A stretch of DNA of 64,000 bases from Leifsonia aquatica H1aii. Lineage in GTDB: Bacteria; Actinomycetota; Actinomycetes; Actinomycetales; Microbacteriaceae. Positions 17,669-27,559 of this stretch are shown piece after piece (the first letter of the stretch is position 1; every line of letters begins with the position of its first letter). The position numbers and the translations under genes are program-made. The notes below the pieces were generated by a model. It ran no database searches. It was not told where the DNA came from and saw only the letters and a program-made list of their open reading frames with translations. The stretch lies in contig NZ_AYMR01000017.1 in assembly GCF_000633535.1 (NCBI RefSeq), positions 1-64,000 of the forward strand, written 5' to 3'.

Positions 17669-17724
17669 CATTCGTGCCGAATGTCGCGAATCCGCGCGTC
17701 AAACCCCACATTCGTGACGAAAGT
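17669..17724. repeat. paired ATTCG-type palindromic element, copy 1
   Basis: CATTCGTGCCGAATG at 17670 and its degenerate copy CATTCGTGACGAAAG at 17710 are exactly 40 bp apart in the 94-bp gap between the convergent lexA and metalloprotease genes. Each unit can fold as a short hairpin (CATTCG/CGAATG). The same arrangement, also with a 40-bp period, is found at 23921-23982. Confidence 0.75.
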
Positions 17725-17736
17725 GCCGCGCGGCGC

Positions 17737-18087
17737 TCAGGCCCAGCCAAGCTCCTGGAGCTTCGCGTCGTCGAGGCCGTAGTAGTGGCCGATCTCGTGC
17801 ACGAGCGTCACCCGCACCCGGGCGCGCAGCTCCTCGATGCTGGAGCAGCTCGCCTCGAGGTTGTTGCGGAACAGGGTGATGCGGTCCGGCAGCTCGCCGA
17901 AGCCGTAGACACCGCGCGTGGTCAGCGGCCGCCCGCTGTACAGTCCGAACAACCGGGGCCGGTCGCCCGACGGCTGGTCCTGGATGAGGAACGCCACGTT
18001 GTCCAGCCGGCCGACGAACGCATCGGGCAGCGCGTCGAACACCGTGCCCACCAGCTCCTCGAACTCGGCGTCCGTCATCTGCACCAT
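17737..18087 (-). CDS. zinicin-like metallopeptidase family protein
   Basis: 116 residues. HEIGHYYGLDD is an HExxHxxGxxD zinc-binding motif of the metzincin-like (zinicin) family formerly DUF1025. The protein is compact, without signal peptide, and its substrate is unknown. ATG at 18087 was preferred (AGGATGG upstream); ATG at 18078 or GTG at 18105 are alternatives. Convergent with lexA. Confidence 0.82.
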   Translation of the reverse strand: MVQMTDAEFEELVGTVFDALPDAFVGRLDNVAFLIQDQPSGDRPRLFGLYSGRPLTTRGVYGFGELPDRITLFRNNLEASCSSIEELRARVRVTLVHEIGHYYGLDDAKLQELGWA

Positions 18088-18111
18088 GCGCCCATCCTGA
18101 CGCACGGAGTC

Positions 18112-18162
18112 GGGGTCGCGCCCCGCCGTCCGCCCAGGGCGGAACCGGCGGGATGCGACCCC
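18112..18162 (-). terminator. metE terminator hairpin
   Basis: GGGGTCGC and GCGACCCC form an outer 8-bp stem, continued inward by CCCGCCG/CGGCGGG after a 2-nt internal loop. It lies just past the metE stop on the minus strand. Confidence 0.55.
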
Positions 18163-18172
18163 GGTGTCCGTG

Positions 18173-20521
18173 CTACGCGTCGACCGAGGCGCGCTCGCGC
18201 ACCGCGCGCGTCGCCTCCAGGATGTTGCGCAGCGAGGCGACCGTCTCGTCGTAGCCGCGGGTCTTGAGACCGCAGTCCGGGTTCACCCAGAGCTGACGGC
18301 CCGGGATGGCCGAGAGGGCCGTCTCCAGCAGTTCGGTGACCTCCGCGACGGAGGGAACCCGCGGCGAGTGGATGTCGTAGACGCCCGGCCCGATGCCGTG
18401 CTCGAAGCCGGAGCTCTGGATGTCGTGCACGACCTCCATCCGGCTGCGCGCGGCCTCGATGCTGGTCACGTCGGCGTCGAGGTTGCGGATGGCGTCGATC
18501 ACCACGCCGAACTCCGAGTAGCAGAGGTGGGTGTGGATCTGCGTCTCGTCGCGGACCCCCGCCGTCGCCAGCCGGAACGACCCCACCGACCAGTCGAGGT
18601 ACTCCTCCTGCGCCGCGCGCTTCAGCGGCAGCAGCTCGCGGAGGGCCGGCTCGTCCACCTGCACGATGCGGATGCCCGCCTCCTCGAGGTCCGCGATCTC
18701 GTCGCGCAGGGCGAGCGCCACCTGACGGGCCGTCTCGCCGAGCGGCTGGTCGTCGCGCACGAACGACCAGGCGAGGATCGTCACCGGACCGGTGAGCATG
18801 CCCTTGACCGGCTTCGCGGTCAGGCTCTGCGTGTAGGTCGACCAGTCGACCGTGATCGGCTGCGGACGCGAGACGTCGCCCCACAGGATGGAGGGACGCG
18901 TGCAGCGGGAGCCGTACGACTGCACCCAGCCGTTCTGCGTCACGGCGAACCCGTCGAGGTTCTCGGCGAAGTACTGGACCATGTCGTTGCGCTCGGGCTC
19001 GCCGTGCACGATGACGTCGATGCCGATCTCCTCCTGCAGCTCCACGACGCGCGCGATCTCGGCCTGCATACGGGCGAGGTACTCCGCCTCGGTGATCAGA
19101 CCCTTCACGAGCTGGGCGCGGGAGCGGCGGATGTCCCCGGTCTGCGGGAACGAGCCGATGGTGGTGGTGGGCAGGAACGGCAGGCCGAGCGCGGCCTCCT
19201 GCGCCGTCAGCCGCTCCTCGTAGTCGCCACGGCGGAAGTCCGCTGCGGTCAGCGCGGCCTCCCGGGCACGGACGGCGTCGACGCGCACGCCGGGCGCGGA
19301 GGCACGGTCGGCCAGCGCGGCCGTCGCCGCCGTGAGCTCGTCCTGGATCGCCTCGTGCCCGTCCACCAGCCCACGCGCCAGCACGGCGACCTGGGCGACC
19401 TTCTGGTCGGCGAAGGCGAGCCAGCCGGCCAGGCGCGCGTCGAGCTCGGGCTCGTCCTCGACGTCGTGCGGCACGTGCAGCAGCGAGGTGGAGGTGGAGA
19501 CCGCGACGTCCGGGCTGAGCGACAGCAGTTCCGTCAGCGTGCCGAAGGCCGCCTCCAGGTCCCCGCGCCAGATGTTGTGTCCGTCGACCACGCCACCGAC
19601 GAGGGTCTTGGTCGCGAGCGAGCCGGCGGTCGGCGCGTCCAGCCCGGCCGGGAGCTCGCCCCGCACCAGGTCGAGCGAGATCGCCTCCACGGGCGACGCC
19701 GCGAGCACCGGGAGCGCGTCGTCGAGACTGCCGTAGGGCGCTGCGACGAAGAGCGCCGGGCGATCGGCGGCGGACCCCAGCTCGGCGTAGGCGAGCCGCG
19801 CGGCCTCCAGGACTTCCGGGCGCGCGTCCTCGATGCTCTCGCTGACGAGGGCGGGCTCGTCCAGCTGCACCCAGGGGGCGCCCGCGGCGTCGAGCCGGGC
19901 GAGCAGCTCGCGGTAGACGGGGAGCAGATCCGCCAGACGGGAGAGCGGGCGGAAGCCCTCGGGGGCTTCGTCCGAGGCCTTGCTGAGCAGGAGGAAGGTC
20001 ACCGGACCCACGATCACCGGTCGGGTGACGAAGCCCGCCGCGCGCGCCTCCTCGAACGCGGCGACGATCCGGTCGGAGGCCAGGCGGAAGTCGGTCTCCG
20101 GGCCGATCTCGGGCACCAGGTAGTGGTAGTTGGAGTCGAACCACTTGGTCATCTCCAGCGGGGCGTTGTCGCCCTCGCCGCGGGCGATCGTGAAGTAGCC
20201 GGCCAGGTCGACCGTGCCGTCCGCGGCCACGAGCCCGGCGAAGCGGGTGGGGACGGCGCCGACCGTGACCGCGGCGTCGAGCACCTGGTCGTAGAAACTG
20301 AAGCTCTCCGGGATCGCGGCGTCGGCACGGCCGAGCCCGAGCGCGGCGAGACGCTCGCGGGTGGCGGCGCGCAGCCCGGCCGCGGTCGATTCGAGCTCGT
20401 CGGCGGTGATCGCACCGGCCCAGAACGATTCGACGGCCTTCTTGAGCTCGCGGCGCCGGCCGATGCGCGGGTAGCCGAGGATGGTGCCGGCCGGGAAGGC
20501 GGCGCGGGGGGTGGAGGTCAT
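18173..20521 (-). CDS. metE: cobalamin-independent methionine synthase MetE
   Basis: 782 residues, the usual length. Duplicated TIM-barrel architecture: N-terminal half starts [19 protein letters not shown], the C-terminal catalytic half (from about residue 430) begins [12 protein letters not shown]. Zinc ligands are expected in [15 protein letters not shown] (His, Cys position replaced by the usual HGEPERND block), THLCYSEF and [11 protein letters not shown]. Transfers the methyl group from methyl-tetrahydrofolate triglutamate to homocysteine. The ATG at 20521 overlaps the metF stop by ATGA, so both are governed by the metF leader. Confidence 0.97.
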   Translation of the reverse strand: MTSTPRAAFPAGTILGYPRIGRRRELKKAVESFWAGAITADELESTAAGLRAATRERLAALGLGRADAAIPESFSFYDQVLDAAVTVGAVPTRFAGLVAADGTVDLAGYFTIARGEGDNAPLEMTKWFDSNYHYLVPEIGPETDFRLASDRIVAAFEEARAAGFVTRPVIVGPVTFLLLSKASDEAPEGFRPLSRLADLLPVYRELLARLDAAGAPWVQLDEPALVSESIEDARPEVLEAARLAYAELGSAADRPALFVAAPYGSLDDALPVLAASPVEAISLDLVRGELPAGLDAPTAGSLATKTLVGGVVDGHNIWRGDLEAAFGTLTELLSLSPDVAVSTSTSLLHVPHDVEDEPELDARLAGWLAFADQKVAQVAVLARGLVDGHEAIQDELTAATAALADRASAPGVRVDAVRAREAALTAADFRRGDYEERLTAQEAALGLPFLPTTTIGSFPQTGDIRRSRAQLVKGLITEAEYLARMQAEIARVVELQEEIGIDVIVHGEPERNDMVQYFAENLDGFAVTQNGWVQSYGSRCTRPSILWGDVSRPQPITVDWSTYTQSLTAKPVKGMLTGPVTILAWSFVRDDQPLGETARQVALALRDEIADLEEAGIRIVQVDEPALRELLPLKRAAQEEYLDWSVGSFRLATAGVRDETQIHTHLCYSEFGVVIDAIRNLDADVTSIEAARSRMEVVHDIQSSGFEHGIGPGVYDIHSPRVPSVAEVTELLETALSAIPGRQLWVNPDCGLKTRGYDETVASLRNILEATRAVRERASVDA

Positions 20522-21480
20522 GCGGGTTCCCTTTCGCTGAGGTCAGACGTGGAGTGGTCGGCGGGCAGCGCGCCGATCCGGTCGAGGACGGACAGCACCG
20601 CCTCGCTCTGATTGAAGGTGTAGAGGTGGAGGCCGGGGGCGCCTCCGTCGAGGAGGCGCCGGCCGAGGCCCGCCGCCCACTCGATGCCGATCTCGCGCCG
20701 GCCCTCGTCGGTCGGCTCGACCTCGAGCTGGATGGCCAGGTCGCTGGGGAGGTCCTCGCCGCTCAGTTCGAGCATCCGGCGCAGGCGTGCCGGCGAGGTG
20801 ACCGGCATGATGCCCGGCAGGATCGGGAACGCGACCCCGGCCTCCCGCGCCTTCTGCGCGAACGACAGATAGTCCTCCGCGTGGAAGAACAGCTGCGTGA
20901 TGCCGAGGTTGGCCCCCGCCGCCTGCTTGGCCAGCAGCGCGTCGATGTCCTGCGAGACCGAGTGCGACGCGGGGTGCCCGTTCGGGAACGCCGCGACGGC
21001 GATCTGCACGTGCTCGCGGCGGGCGAGCACGGTCCGGGCCTGCAGCCCGGGCACCGGCAGCTCGCCGTAGGGCACCCGCTCGGCCTGCACGCGGTGGATG
21101 AGCTGCACCAGCTCGGCCGAGCTGCGGATGTCGCCGAGGCCGTCGTCGCCGGCGGCCGCGTTCTCGGGCGGATCCCCGCGCACGGCGAGGAAGCGGCGCA
21201 CGCCGGCGTCCAGGAACTCCCGGATCAGCCGGTTGGCCTCCTCGTGGGACGAGCCGACGCAGGTCAGGTGGGCCATCGGGCTCACGTCGGTGTGCTCCAA
21301 GATGTGCCGCAGCACGTCGAGCGACGAGGCGCGCGACGAACCGTTGGCGCCGTAGGTGACGGAGATGAAGTCCGGCCGCGCGGCGGCGAGCCGGTCGATG
21401 GTGGCGGGCAGCGCGAGGGCGGCCCGCTCGGAGCGCGGCGGGTAGAGCTCGAAGGAGTACCGCGCGGTGGTACAGCTCAT
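20518..21480 (-). CDS. metF: 5,10-methylenetetrahydrofolate reductase MetF
   Basis: 320 residues, FAD-dependent TIM barrel. [12 protein letters not shown] carries the catalytic Glu; [18 protein letters not shown] and LAVRGDPP are conserved flavin/folate-binding motifs; [10 protein letters not shown] is the usual QLFF/D block. It provides methyl-THF for MetE, encoded immediately downstream with ATGA overlap. The ATG at 21480 follows GAGG at the proper distance. Longer frames reaching 21582 would run through the structured leader and are unlikely. Confidence 0.95.
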   Translation of the reverse strand: MSCTTARYSFELYPPRSERAALALPATIDRLAAARPDFISVTYGANGSSRASSLDVLRHILEHTDVSPMAHLTCVGSSHEEANRLIREFLDAGVRRFLAVRGDPPENAAAGDDGLGDIRSSAELVQLIHRVQAERVPYGELPVPGLQARTVLARREHVQIAVAAFPNGHPASHSVSQDIDALLAKQAAGANLGITQLFFHAEDYLSFAQKAREAGVAFPILPGIMPVTSPARLRRMLELSGEDLPSDLAIQLEVEPTDEGRREIGIEWAAGLGRRLLDGGAPGLHLYTFNQSEAVLSVLDRIGALPADHSTSDLSEREPA

Positions 21481-21590
21481 GGCATCCTCAGGTGGTCGAT
21501 CAGCGGCACGGGACACCCGGCCCCACCGAAGACGGCGGAGCAGGGTTTCGCGGGCGGGTGCCGGGCTCGGCTGTCGCACCACCGAGCGGT
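21481..21590 (-). promoter_or_regulatory. structured metF leader, riboswitch candidate
   Basis: On the minus strand a closing helix forms between CTCGGTGGT (21586-21578) and ACCACCTGAG (21496-21487), nine pairs with one bulged base. Its 3' strand contains the GAG of the metF Shine-Dalgarno, so closing the helix would hide it. Inside are a GCCG/CGGC hairpin, CCGCC/GGTGG, and CACCCG/CGGGTG. Several blocks (CGGTGGGG, CCGGGTG) recall the SAM-IV class that precedes methionine genes in actinobacteria, but the core GGCAACC is not clear, so the ligand is left open. Confidence 0.45.
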
Positions 21591-21628
21591 CGCCCGCTGC
21601 GGTTGAGTGCCGAATCTACAGGCGAGAA

Positions 21629-21682
21629 AGGCCGGACGGAATCGCCTGTGTCATCATTCGACACACGCGCTCCGTCCGGCCT
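21629..21682 (-). terminator. hflX terminator, nested double hairpin
   Basis: AGGCCGGACGGA and TCCGTCCGGCCT pair perfectly over 12 bp; inside them TGTGTC and GACACA form a second stem with a 7-nt loop. Read on the minus strand the stem is followed by TTTCT. It lies 20 bp past the hflX stop and ahead of the metF leader. Confidence 0.65.
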
Positions 21683-21701
21683 CCCGTTCGCCGGTGCGGT
21701 C

Positions 21702-23213
21702 TCAGACCGCGAAGGGTTCGAACACCGCCGTGTACTCCGGCATGATCTTCGCGCGCACGCGCGTGCCCTCCTCCACGTAGTCCGTGGACAGCACACGCCC
21801 GCGCTCGTGCAGAGCCGAGATCAGGTCGCCCCGGTCGTACGGCACCACGAGCTCCACCTCGACCGAGAGGTCGGGCAGCAGCCGTGCGATCGCGGCGAGC
21901 ACCTCGTCGATGCCCTCGCCGGTGCGGGCGGAGGCGAAGATCGCCCCCGGCTCCAGCCCGCGCAGCACGAGACGCTCGTCCGGTCCGATCAGGTCGGACT
22001 TGTTGAACACCACGATCTCCGGGATGTCCCGCGCACCGACCTCGCCGATCACGTCGCGCACCGTCGCCAGCTGGGACGCCGGATCGGGGTGCGAGCCGTC
22101 CACGACGTGGAGGATCACGTCGGAGTCGGCCACCTCCTCCAGCGTCGACCGGAACGCCTCCACCAGCTGGTGCGGCAGGTTGCGCACGAAGCCGACGGTG
22201 TCGGCCAGCGTGTAGAGCCGGCCGTCGGCGGTCACGGAGCGGCGCACGGTCGCGTCCAACGTCGCGAACAGGGCGTTCTCGACGAGCACGCCCGCCTTGG
22301 TCACCCGGTTCAGGAGGCTGGACTTGCCGGCGTTCGTGTAGCCGGCGATGGCGACCGACGGCACCGAGTTGCGGTTGCGGTTGGCGCGCTTGGCCTCACG
22401 GGCGGGCTTGAACCCGGCGATCTGCTTGCGCAGCTTCGCCATCCGCGTGTGGATGCGCCGGCGGTCCAGCTCGATCTTCGTCTCACCGGGTCCGCGCGAG
22501 CCCATGCCCGCACCGGCACCGCCGACCTGACCACCGGCCTGTCGCGACATCGACTCGCCCCAGCCACGCAGACGCGGCAGCAGGTACTCGAGCTGCGCGA
22601 GCTCGACCTGCGCCTTGCCCTCACGGCTCTTGGCGTGCTGGCTGAAGATGTCGAGGATCACCGCGGTGCGGTCGATCACCTTCACCTTCACCACGTCTTC
22701 CAGCGCACGGCGCTGGCTGGACGCGAGCTCGGTGTCGGCCACGACCGTGTCCGCTCCGAGCGCCGCCACGATGCCCGCCAGCTCCTCCGCCTTGCCCCGG
22801 CCGAGATAGGTGCTCGGGTCCGGGTGCGGACGGCGCTGCAGCAGGCCGTCGAGCACCACCGCGCCGGCGGTCTCGGCCAACGCAGCGAGCTCGCGCAGCG
22901 AGTTCTCCGCGTCCTGCTGGCTGCCCTGGGAGTAGATGCCGATCAGCACCACGTTCTCCAGCCGCAGCTGCCGGTACTCGACCTCGGTCACGTCCTCGAG
23001 CTCGGTCGAGAGGCCGCTCACGCGACGCAGCGCCGCGCGCTCCTCCCGGTCGAACTGCTCACCGTCGTGCGCGCCGTCGGCGAGCCCCGTCGACTGCAGC
23101 GCCTGGGCGCCGCTGCCGAAGAGGGTCACGCTCGCGCGGTTGTTCTCGGTCGCCAGCACGCGCGCGACGACATCGTCGGCGTCGTGTTCTTCGATATTCG
23201 TTCGTTCAGTCAT
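21702..23213 (-). CDS. hflX: GTPase HflX
   Basis: 503 residues. The N-terminal HflX domain (DPSTYLGRGKAEEL and TELASSQRRALED) and a coiled helical linker with GGAGAGMGSRGPGETKIELD precede the GTPase: G1 GYTNAGKSSLL, G3 DTVGFVRNLP, G4 FNKSDLI. HflX splits or rescues stalled ribosomes under heat or antibiotic stress in studied bacteria. The N-terminal 60 residues are an extension rich in acidic residues, usual for actinobacteria. ATG at 23213 is preceded by GGGGACG. Confidence 0.95.
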   Translation of the reverse strand: MTERTNIEEHDADDVVARVLATENNRASVTLFGSGAQALQSTGLADGAHDGEQFDREERAALRRVSGLSTELEDVTEVEYRQLRLENVVLIGIYSQGSQQDAENSLRELAALAETAGAVVLDGLLQRRPHPDPSTYLGRGKAEELAGIVAALGADTVVADTELASSQRRALEDVVKVKVIDRTAVILDIFSQHAKSREGKAQVELAQLEYLLPRLRGWGESMSRQAGGQVGGAGAGMGSRGPGETKIELDRRRIHTRMAKLRKQIAGFKPAREAKRANRNRNSVPSVAIAGYTNAGKSSLLNRVTKAGVLVENALFATLDATVRRSVTADGRLYTLADTVGFVRNLPHQLVEAFRSTLEEVADSDVILHVVDGSHPDPASQLATVRDVIGEVGARDIPEIVVFNKSDLIGPDERLVLRGLEPGAIFASARTGEGIDEVLAAIARLLPDLSVEVELVVPYDRGDLISALHERGRVLSTDYVEEGTRVRAKIMPEYTAVFEPFAV

Positions 23214-23277
23214 CGTTCGTCCCCGTTCCGGGTCCATCCCAGTTTGTCAGTTCGGCTGCGTCCTGTACGGTCCTCTT

Positions 23278-23901
23278 ATGGCGAGCGGAGACCACTACTT
23301 TTCCACGGCTCCCGAGAGCGAGATGAACCTGCGGCCGATCACCGTACGACTGGCCGGCCAGACGTACGAGCTGACGACCGCGAACGGCATCTTCAGCCCC
23401 GAGCGCATCGATACGGGAACGAGAGTCCTGCTCGACCATGTCCCCGCTGCGCCGCCCGGAGGTCAGTTCCTCGACCTGGGCTGCGGCTGGGGGCCCGTGG
23501 CTCTCACACTTGCTCTCGAATCCCCTCATGCGACGGTCTGGGCCGTCGACGTCAACACCCGAGCCCTGGATGTGGTGCGCATGAACGCGCAGAAGCTCGG
23601 TCTCAGCAATGTTAACCCCGTGACGCCCGATGATGTTCCCGATGACATCAGGTTCACCACGATCTGGTCGAATCCGCCCATCCGGATCGGCAAGGACGAG
23701 CTGCACAACATCCTCACCCGCTGGCTTCCGCGCTTGGAGCCGGGCTCGGACGCGTGGCTCGTCGTGCAGCGCAATCTCGGCAGCGACTCCCTGCACCGCT
23801 GGATCGAGGCGACCATGCCCGAGTTGAAGACGACGCGCGCCGCGATCTCCAAGGGGTACCGCGTCCTGCGCTCGCACCGCCCGGCCCGCACCGCGGACTG
23901 A
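23278..23901 (+). CDS. class I SAM-dependent methyltransferase, RsmC/RlmG-like
   Basis: 207 residues. The SAM-binding motif I is FLDLGCGWGPVAL and the acidic motif II AVDVNTRAL; IWSNPPIRIGK carries the NPP catalytic motif of N-methyltransferases acting on RNA or protein amino groups. It matches the small RsmC-like group (rRNA guanine-N2 methylation). ATG at 23278; upstream region carries no strong Shine-Dalgarno sequence. Divergent from hflX and convergent with dapF. Confidence 0.85.
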   Translation: MASGDHYFSTAPESEMNLRPITVRLAGQTYELTTANGIFSPERIDTGTRVLLDHVPAAPPGGQFLDLGCGWGPVALTLALESPHATVWAVDVNTRALDVVRMNAQKLGLSNVNPVTPDDVPDDIRFTTIWSNPPIRIGKDELHNILTRWLPRLEPGSDAWLVVQRNLGSDSLHRWIEATMPELKTTRAAISKGYRVLRSHRPARTAD

Positions 23902-23920
23902 GCGGCCGCCCGCTCCCACG

Positions 23921-23982
23921 CGACATTCGTGCCGAATGTCGTGAAAGAGCGCGCCTCACGCGACATTCGTGCCGAATGCGAC
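23921..23982. repeat. paired ATTCG-type palindromic element, copy 2
   Basis: CGACATTCGTGCCGAATG occurs at 23921 and again at 23961, a period of exactly 40 bp, in the 83-bp gap between the convergent methyltransferase and dapF genes. The intervening 22 bp contain GAAAGAGCGCGCC. Same layout as 17669-17724. Confidence 0.78.
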
Positions 23983-23984
23983 GC

Positions 23985-24863
23985 TCAGGCGAGCTCGAGA
24001 GTGCCGGTGTAGACGAGCTCGGCAGGCCCGGAGAGCGCGACGTGCTCGCCGTCCTCGGTGGCGAACATGCGCACACCCACCGTCCCGCCCGGCACATCGA
24101 CCCGCCACTGGTTCGGCGCGCCGTCGCCGGCCCAGTAGCGCACCGCGAGGGCTGCGGCCGCGGCACCCGTGCCGCAGGAGAGCGTCTCGCCGCTGCCGCG
24201 CTCGTGGACGCGCATCCGGATGCGGCCGACGCCGTCCTTGACGAGCGGCTCGCGCGGCACGACGAACTCGACGTTCGCGCCGTGCTCCGGCGCCGGCTCG
24301 AGGTGCGGGATGTAGGTGAGGTCGGCGGCCTCCAGCTCGCTCTCGTCGGCGACCGCGACGACCACGTGCGGGTTGCCCATGTCGATCCCGAGTCCGGGGC
24401 GGGCGACCGGCAGCTCCTTGGCGCGCACCAGCGGTTCGCCGCCGTCGAGCGCCCAGCGGCCGAGATCCACCTGGAACCCGGTCAGGTTGCGCTGCACGTC
24501 GCGCACGCCGGAGCGGGTGCCGATCGCGAGCGTGTCGCCGTCGGCGAGCTCCACCAGCCCGGACTCGATCAGGAAGCGGGTGTAGACGCGGATGCCGTTG
24601 CCGCACATCTCGGCGGCCGAGCCGTCGGCGTTGTAGTAGTCCATGAACCACTCGGCGGCCTCGTCCTCGGCCAGCGCCTCGGCGCCCTCCGGCAGGTGCT
24701 TCGACTTCACCGCACGGATGACGCCGTCCGCGCCCACGCCGAAGTGACGGTCGCAGATCTCGGCGATCTGCGCGGCCGTCAGCGGCAGGCGGCCATCGGG
24801 GTCGGAGTAGAGCACGAAGTCGTTGCCGGTGCCCTGACCTTTGGTGAAGTGGAGTGTCGCCAT
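23985..24863 (-). CDS. dapF: diaminopimelate epimerase DapF
   Basis: 292 residues. The two catalytic cysteines are present: [17 protein letters not shown] and [13 protein letters not shown]. Converts LL- to meso-diaminopimelate for lysine and peptidoglycan. ATG at 24863 was chosen over the GTG at 24869, because AGG lies at a workable distance only for the ATG. The GTG overlaps the miaA stop. Downstream of miaA with near contact, so probably in the miaB-miaA-dapF unit. Confidence 0.95.
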   Translation of the reverse strand: MATLHFTKGQGTGNDFVLYSDPDGRLPLTAAQIAEICDRHFGVGADGVIRAVKSKHLPEGAEALAEDEAAEWFMDYYNADGSAAEMCGNGIRVYTRFLIESGLVELADGDTLAIGTRSGVRDVQRNLTGFQVDLGRWALDGGEPLVRAKELPVARPGLGIDMGNPHVVVAVADESELEAADLTYIPHLEPAPEHGANVEFVVPREPLVKDGVGRIRMRVHERGSGETLSCGTGAAAAALAVRYWAGDGAPNQWRVDVPGGTVGVRMFATEDGEHVALSGPAELVYTGTLELA

Positions 24864-24865
24864 GC

Positions 24866-25789
24866 TCACAGCCTAGCGAGCGCGGAGTCCACCAGCTCCG
24901 GGTCGTCGAACGCGAGCCAGTCCAGACCGGGGTACCGCTTGAACCAGCTCACCTGACGGCGGGCGTACCGCCGGGTCAGCTGCTGCGTCTGCGCGATCGC
25001 CTCTGCGCGGGTCAGCTCCCCGCGCAGCTCGGCCAGGGCCTGCGCGTAGCCGATCGCGCGACCGGCCGTCACCCCGTGCTCGATACCGAGCGGGATCAGC
25101 CGGCGCACCTCGTCGAGCAGCCCGGCCTGCCACATCCGCTCGACCCGTGCATCGAGACGCAGGACGAGCTCGTCGCGCGGCGCGGCCAGGCCGAGGATCG
25201 TCACGGGCCGCCACGGCTCCGGGGCGTCGGGCAGGGTTCCGCTGACGGGCGCACCCGTCAGCTCCGCGACTTCGAGCGCCCGGACGATCCGGCGCCCGTT
25301 GCTGGAGCCGATCCGCGCCGCCGCCTCCGGGTCCGCCTCGGCCAGACGGCGGAACAGCATCCCCGGGCCGCGCTCGGCGAGCTCGGCCTCCAAACGGGCG
25401 CGCAGCACCGGGTCGGTTCCCGGGAACCGGAAGTCGAAGATCACGCTGGAGACGTACAGGCCGGAGCCGCCGACCAGGATCGGGACGGCGCCGCGCGATT
25501 GGATGTCCGCCACGGCCCCACGCGCCTCGGGCTGGTAGCGCGCGACGGTCGCCTCCTCCGTGACGTCCAGCACGTCGAACAAATGGTGCGGCACGCCGCG
25601 CCACTCGTTCGGCGCGATCTTCGCCGTGCCGATGTCCATGCCGCGATAGAGCTGCATCGCGTCGGCGTTGACCACCTCGGCGGCCTGGCCGCGGGCACGC
25701 AGCCGGTCGGCGAGGGCCAGCGACAGGTCCGTCTTGCCCGTGCCGGTCGGCCCGACGATCGCGACGATGCCGGGGAGCGCGGTGCTCAG
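24866..25789 (-). CDS. miaA: tRNA dimethylallyltransferase MiaA
   Basis: 307 residues. Walker [19 protein letters not shown] lies at the N-terminus, with [18 protein letters not shown] and the [14 protein letters not shown] motif; WFKRYPG near the end is also typical. Adds the dimethylallyl group to A37, the step before MiaB. No ATG, GTG or TTG exists in frame within at least 35 codons upstream of the Walker A motif. The best start is CTG at 25789, overlapping the miaB stop (CTGA), which gives the normal family length. Confidence 0.92.
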   Translation of the reverse strand: MSTALPGIVAIVGPTGTGKTDLSLALADRLRARGQAAEVVNADAMQLYRGMDIGTAKIAPNEWRGVPHHLFDVLDVTEEATVARYQPEARGAVADIQSRGAVPILVGGSGLYVSSVIFDFRFPGTDPVLRARLEAELAERGPGMLFRRLAEADPEAAARIGSSNGRRIVRALEVAELTGAPVSGTLPDAPEPWRPVTILGLAAPRDELVLRLDARVERMWQAGLLDEVRRLIPLGIEHGVTAGRAIGYAQALAELRGELTRAEAIAQTQQLTRRYARRQVSWFKRYPGLDWLAFDDPELVDSALARL

Positions 25790-27465
25790 CGCTGACCGTC
25801 CGTCGGGTCGTAGATCGGCATCGTCCCGACGCCCGGCGAGGTGAGGGGCTCGCGCGTGCGCAGGGTGGGCAGGCCCAGCGAGACCCGGCCGGGTCCCCCG
25901 GCCGCAGCCGCGCCGTGCGCCGGAACCGCGCACGATTCCGCCTCGGCACGGTCCCACGCGTCGCCCGCGCGGGTGGGACGGACGCGCAGGCCCTCCCCCG
26001 CGACCGCGTCCGCGATCAGGTAGTGCGGGGCGGCCTGGGTCACGCGCACCGTGACGATGTCGCCGGGTCGCGGGGCCGCGGCCCCCTGCGGGAGTTCGAA
26101 GTGCACGAGACGGCTGTCCCGCGCGCGGCCGCTCAGCCGCTGCGTGTCGGCGTCCTTGCGGCCCTCGCCGTTGGCGACGAGCAGCTCGACCTCGCGGCCG
26201 ACCAGCTTCTCGTTCTCCTCCAGCGAGATCCGCTCCTGCAGCGCGATCAGGCGGTCGTAGCGCTCCTGCACGACCTCCTTCGGAACCTGGTCCTCCATCG
26301 TCGCCGCGGGGGTGCCGGGACGGATCGAGTACTGGAACGTGAAGGCCGACGCGAAGCGGGCGGCTTCGACCACGCGCATCGTCTCGAGGAAGTCCTCCTC
26401 GGTCTCGCCCGGGAAGCCCACGATGATGTCGGTGCTGATCGCCGCATCCGGGAGCTTGGCGCGCACCCGGTCGAGGATGCCCAGGAACTTGGACGAGCGG
26501 TACGACCGGCGCATGCTGCGCAGGATGCGGTCCGAGCCGGACTGGAGCGGCATGTGCAGCTGCGGCATGACGTTCGGCGTCTCGGCCATCGCGTCGATCA
26601 CGTCGTCGGTGAACGCGGCCGGGTGCGGGCTGGTGAAGCGGATCCGTTCCAGACCCTCGATCTGCCCCGCCGCGCGCAGCAGCTTGCTGAACGCCTGCCG
26701 GTCGCCGAACTCGACACCGTAGGAGTTGACGTTCTGGCCGAGCAGGGTGACCTCGATCGCGCCGTCGTCGACCAGCGCTTGGATCTCGGCGAGGATGTCG
26801 CCCGGTCGGCGGTCCATCTCCTTGCCGCGCAGGGAGGGCACGATGCAGAACGTGCAGGTGTTGTTGCACCCGACGGAGATCGACACCCACCCCGAGTAGG
26901 ACGAGTCGCGCTTGGTGGGGAGCGTCGAGGGGAAGGTCTCGAGCGACTCGAGGATCTCGATCTCGGCCGCGTCGTTGTGGCGCGCGCGTTCGAGGAGGCT
27001 CGGCAACGCGCCCATGTTGTGGGTGCCGAAGACGACATCCACCCAGGGCGCCTTCTCGAGGATGACGTTCTTGTCCTTCTGGGCGAGGCAGCCGCCGACG
27101 GCGATCTGCATGCCCTCGTGCCGCCGCTTGACGCCGGCCAGGTGTCCGAGGTTGCCGTAGAGCTTGTTGTCCGCGTTCTCGCGCACCGCACAGGTGTTGA
27201 TGACGACGATGTCGGCTTCCTCGCCGTCGGCGGGGACGTAGCCGGCCGCCTCCAGCGAGCCGCTGAGCCGCTCCGAGTCGTGGACGTTCATCTGGCAGCC
27301 GAACGTCCGGACCTCGTACGTGCGCGCCCGGCCGTCGGCGCGGACGGCGGCGACGGACGGATCGATGACGCTGCGCTGCTCGACGGCATCGCGGTGTTCG
27401 ACGGTGTCGCGGTGTTCGGCGGTGCTCCGCGCCGAGGCGGCGCTGCGCTGTTCGGTGATGCTCAT
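25786..27465 (-). CDS. miaB: tRNA-2-methylthio-N6-dimethylallyladenosine synthase MiaB
   Basis: 559 residues. UPF0004 domain with [23 protein letters not shown] and VGGCLAQK (three Cys for one Fe-S cluster), then the radical SAM motif CNNTCTFC and a C-terminal TRAM domain ([15 protein letters not shown]). Adds the methylthio group to i6A37. Two oddities: an N-terminal low-complexity segment ([14 protein letters not shown]) encoded by an 18-bp repeat, and a C-terminal tail past the TRAM domain. ATG at 27465. Confidence 0.95.
   Translation of the reverse strand: MSITEQRSAASARSTAEHRDTVEHRDAVEQRSVIDPSVAAVRADGRARTYEVRTFGCQMNVHDSERLSGSLEAAGYVPADGEEADIVVINTCAVRENADNKLYGNLGHLAGVKRRHEGMQIAVGGCLAQKDKNVILEKAPWVDVVFGTHNMGALPSLLERARHNDAAEIEILESLETFPSTLPTKRDSSYSGWVSISVGCNNTCTFCIVPSLRGKEMDRRPGDILAEIQALVDDGAIEVTLLGQNVNSYGVEFGDRQAFSKLLRAAGQIEGLERIRFTSPHPAAFTDDVIDAMAETPNVMPQLHMPLQSGSDRILRSMRRSYRSSKFLGILDRVRAKLPDAAISTDIIVGFPGETEEDFLETMRVVEAARFASAFTFQYSIRPGTPAATMEDQVPKEVVQERYDRLIALQERISLEENEKLVGREVELLVANGEGRKDADTQRLSGRARDSRLVHFELPQGAAAPRPGDIVTVRVTQAAPHYLIADAVAGEGLRVRPTRAGDAWDRAEAESCAVPAHGAAAAGGPGRVSLGLPTLRTREPLTSPGVGTMPIYDPTDGQR
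27381..27434. repeat. 18-bp tandem repeat in the miaB N-terminal region
   Basis: Two close copies of an 18-bp unit (27381-27398 and 27399-27416, differing at two bases) and a decayed third copy. They keep the frame and encode the hexapeptides EHRDAV and EHRDTV, ahead of the conserved MiaB domain. Confidence 0.7.
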
Positions 27466-27559
27466 GATGCGCCCAATTCTACGTTCGCCCGGCTGGGAAG
27501 CGAACCGCGCGGTACGTGCGCCCCCGGTGGAATCCGCGCCGGGCGGGACCCGCGGACCG

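Noticed and set aside
18164-20611. 815-residue open frame opposite metE
   Set aside because: Antisense shadow; composition is repetitive Arg/Asp/Gly/Val and there is no recognisable motif.
21700-21720. GTTCGAA tRNA T-loop-like sequence
   Set aside because: It lies inside the hflX 3' coding end and no cloverleaf can be drawn. No tRNA gene was recognised anywhere in the window.
23921-23982. Mini CRISPR array reading of the 40-bp spaced repeats
   Set aside because: Only two units per site, palindromic units of about 15-20 bp, and no cas genes.
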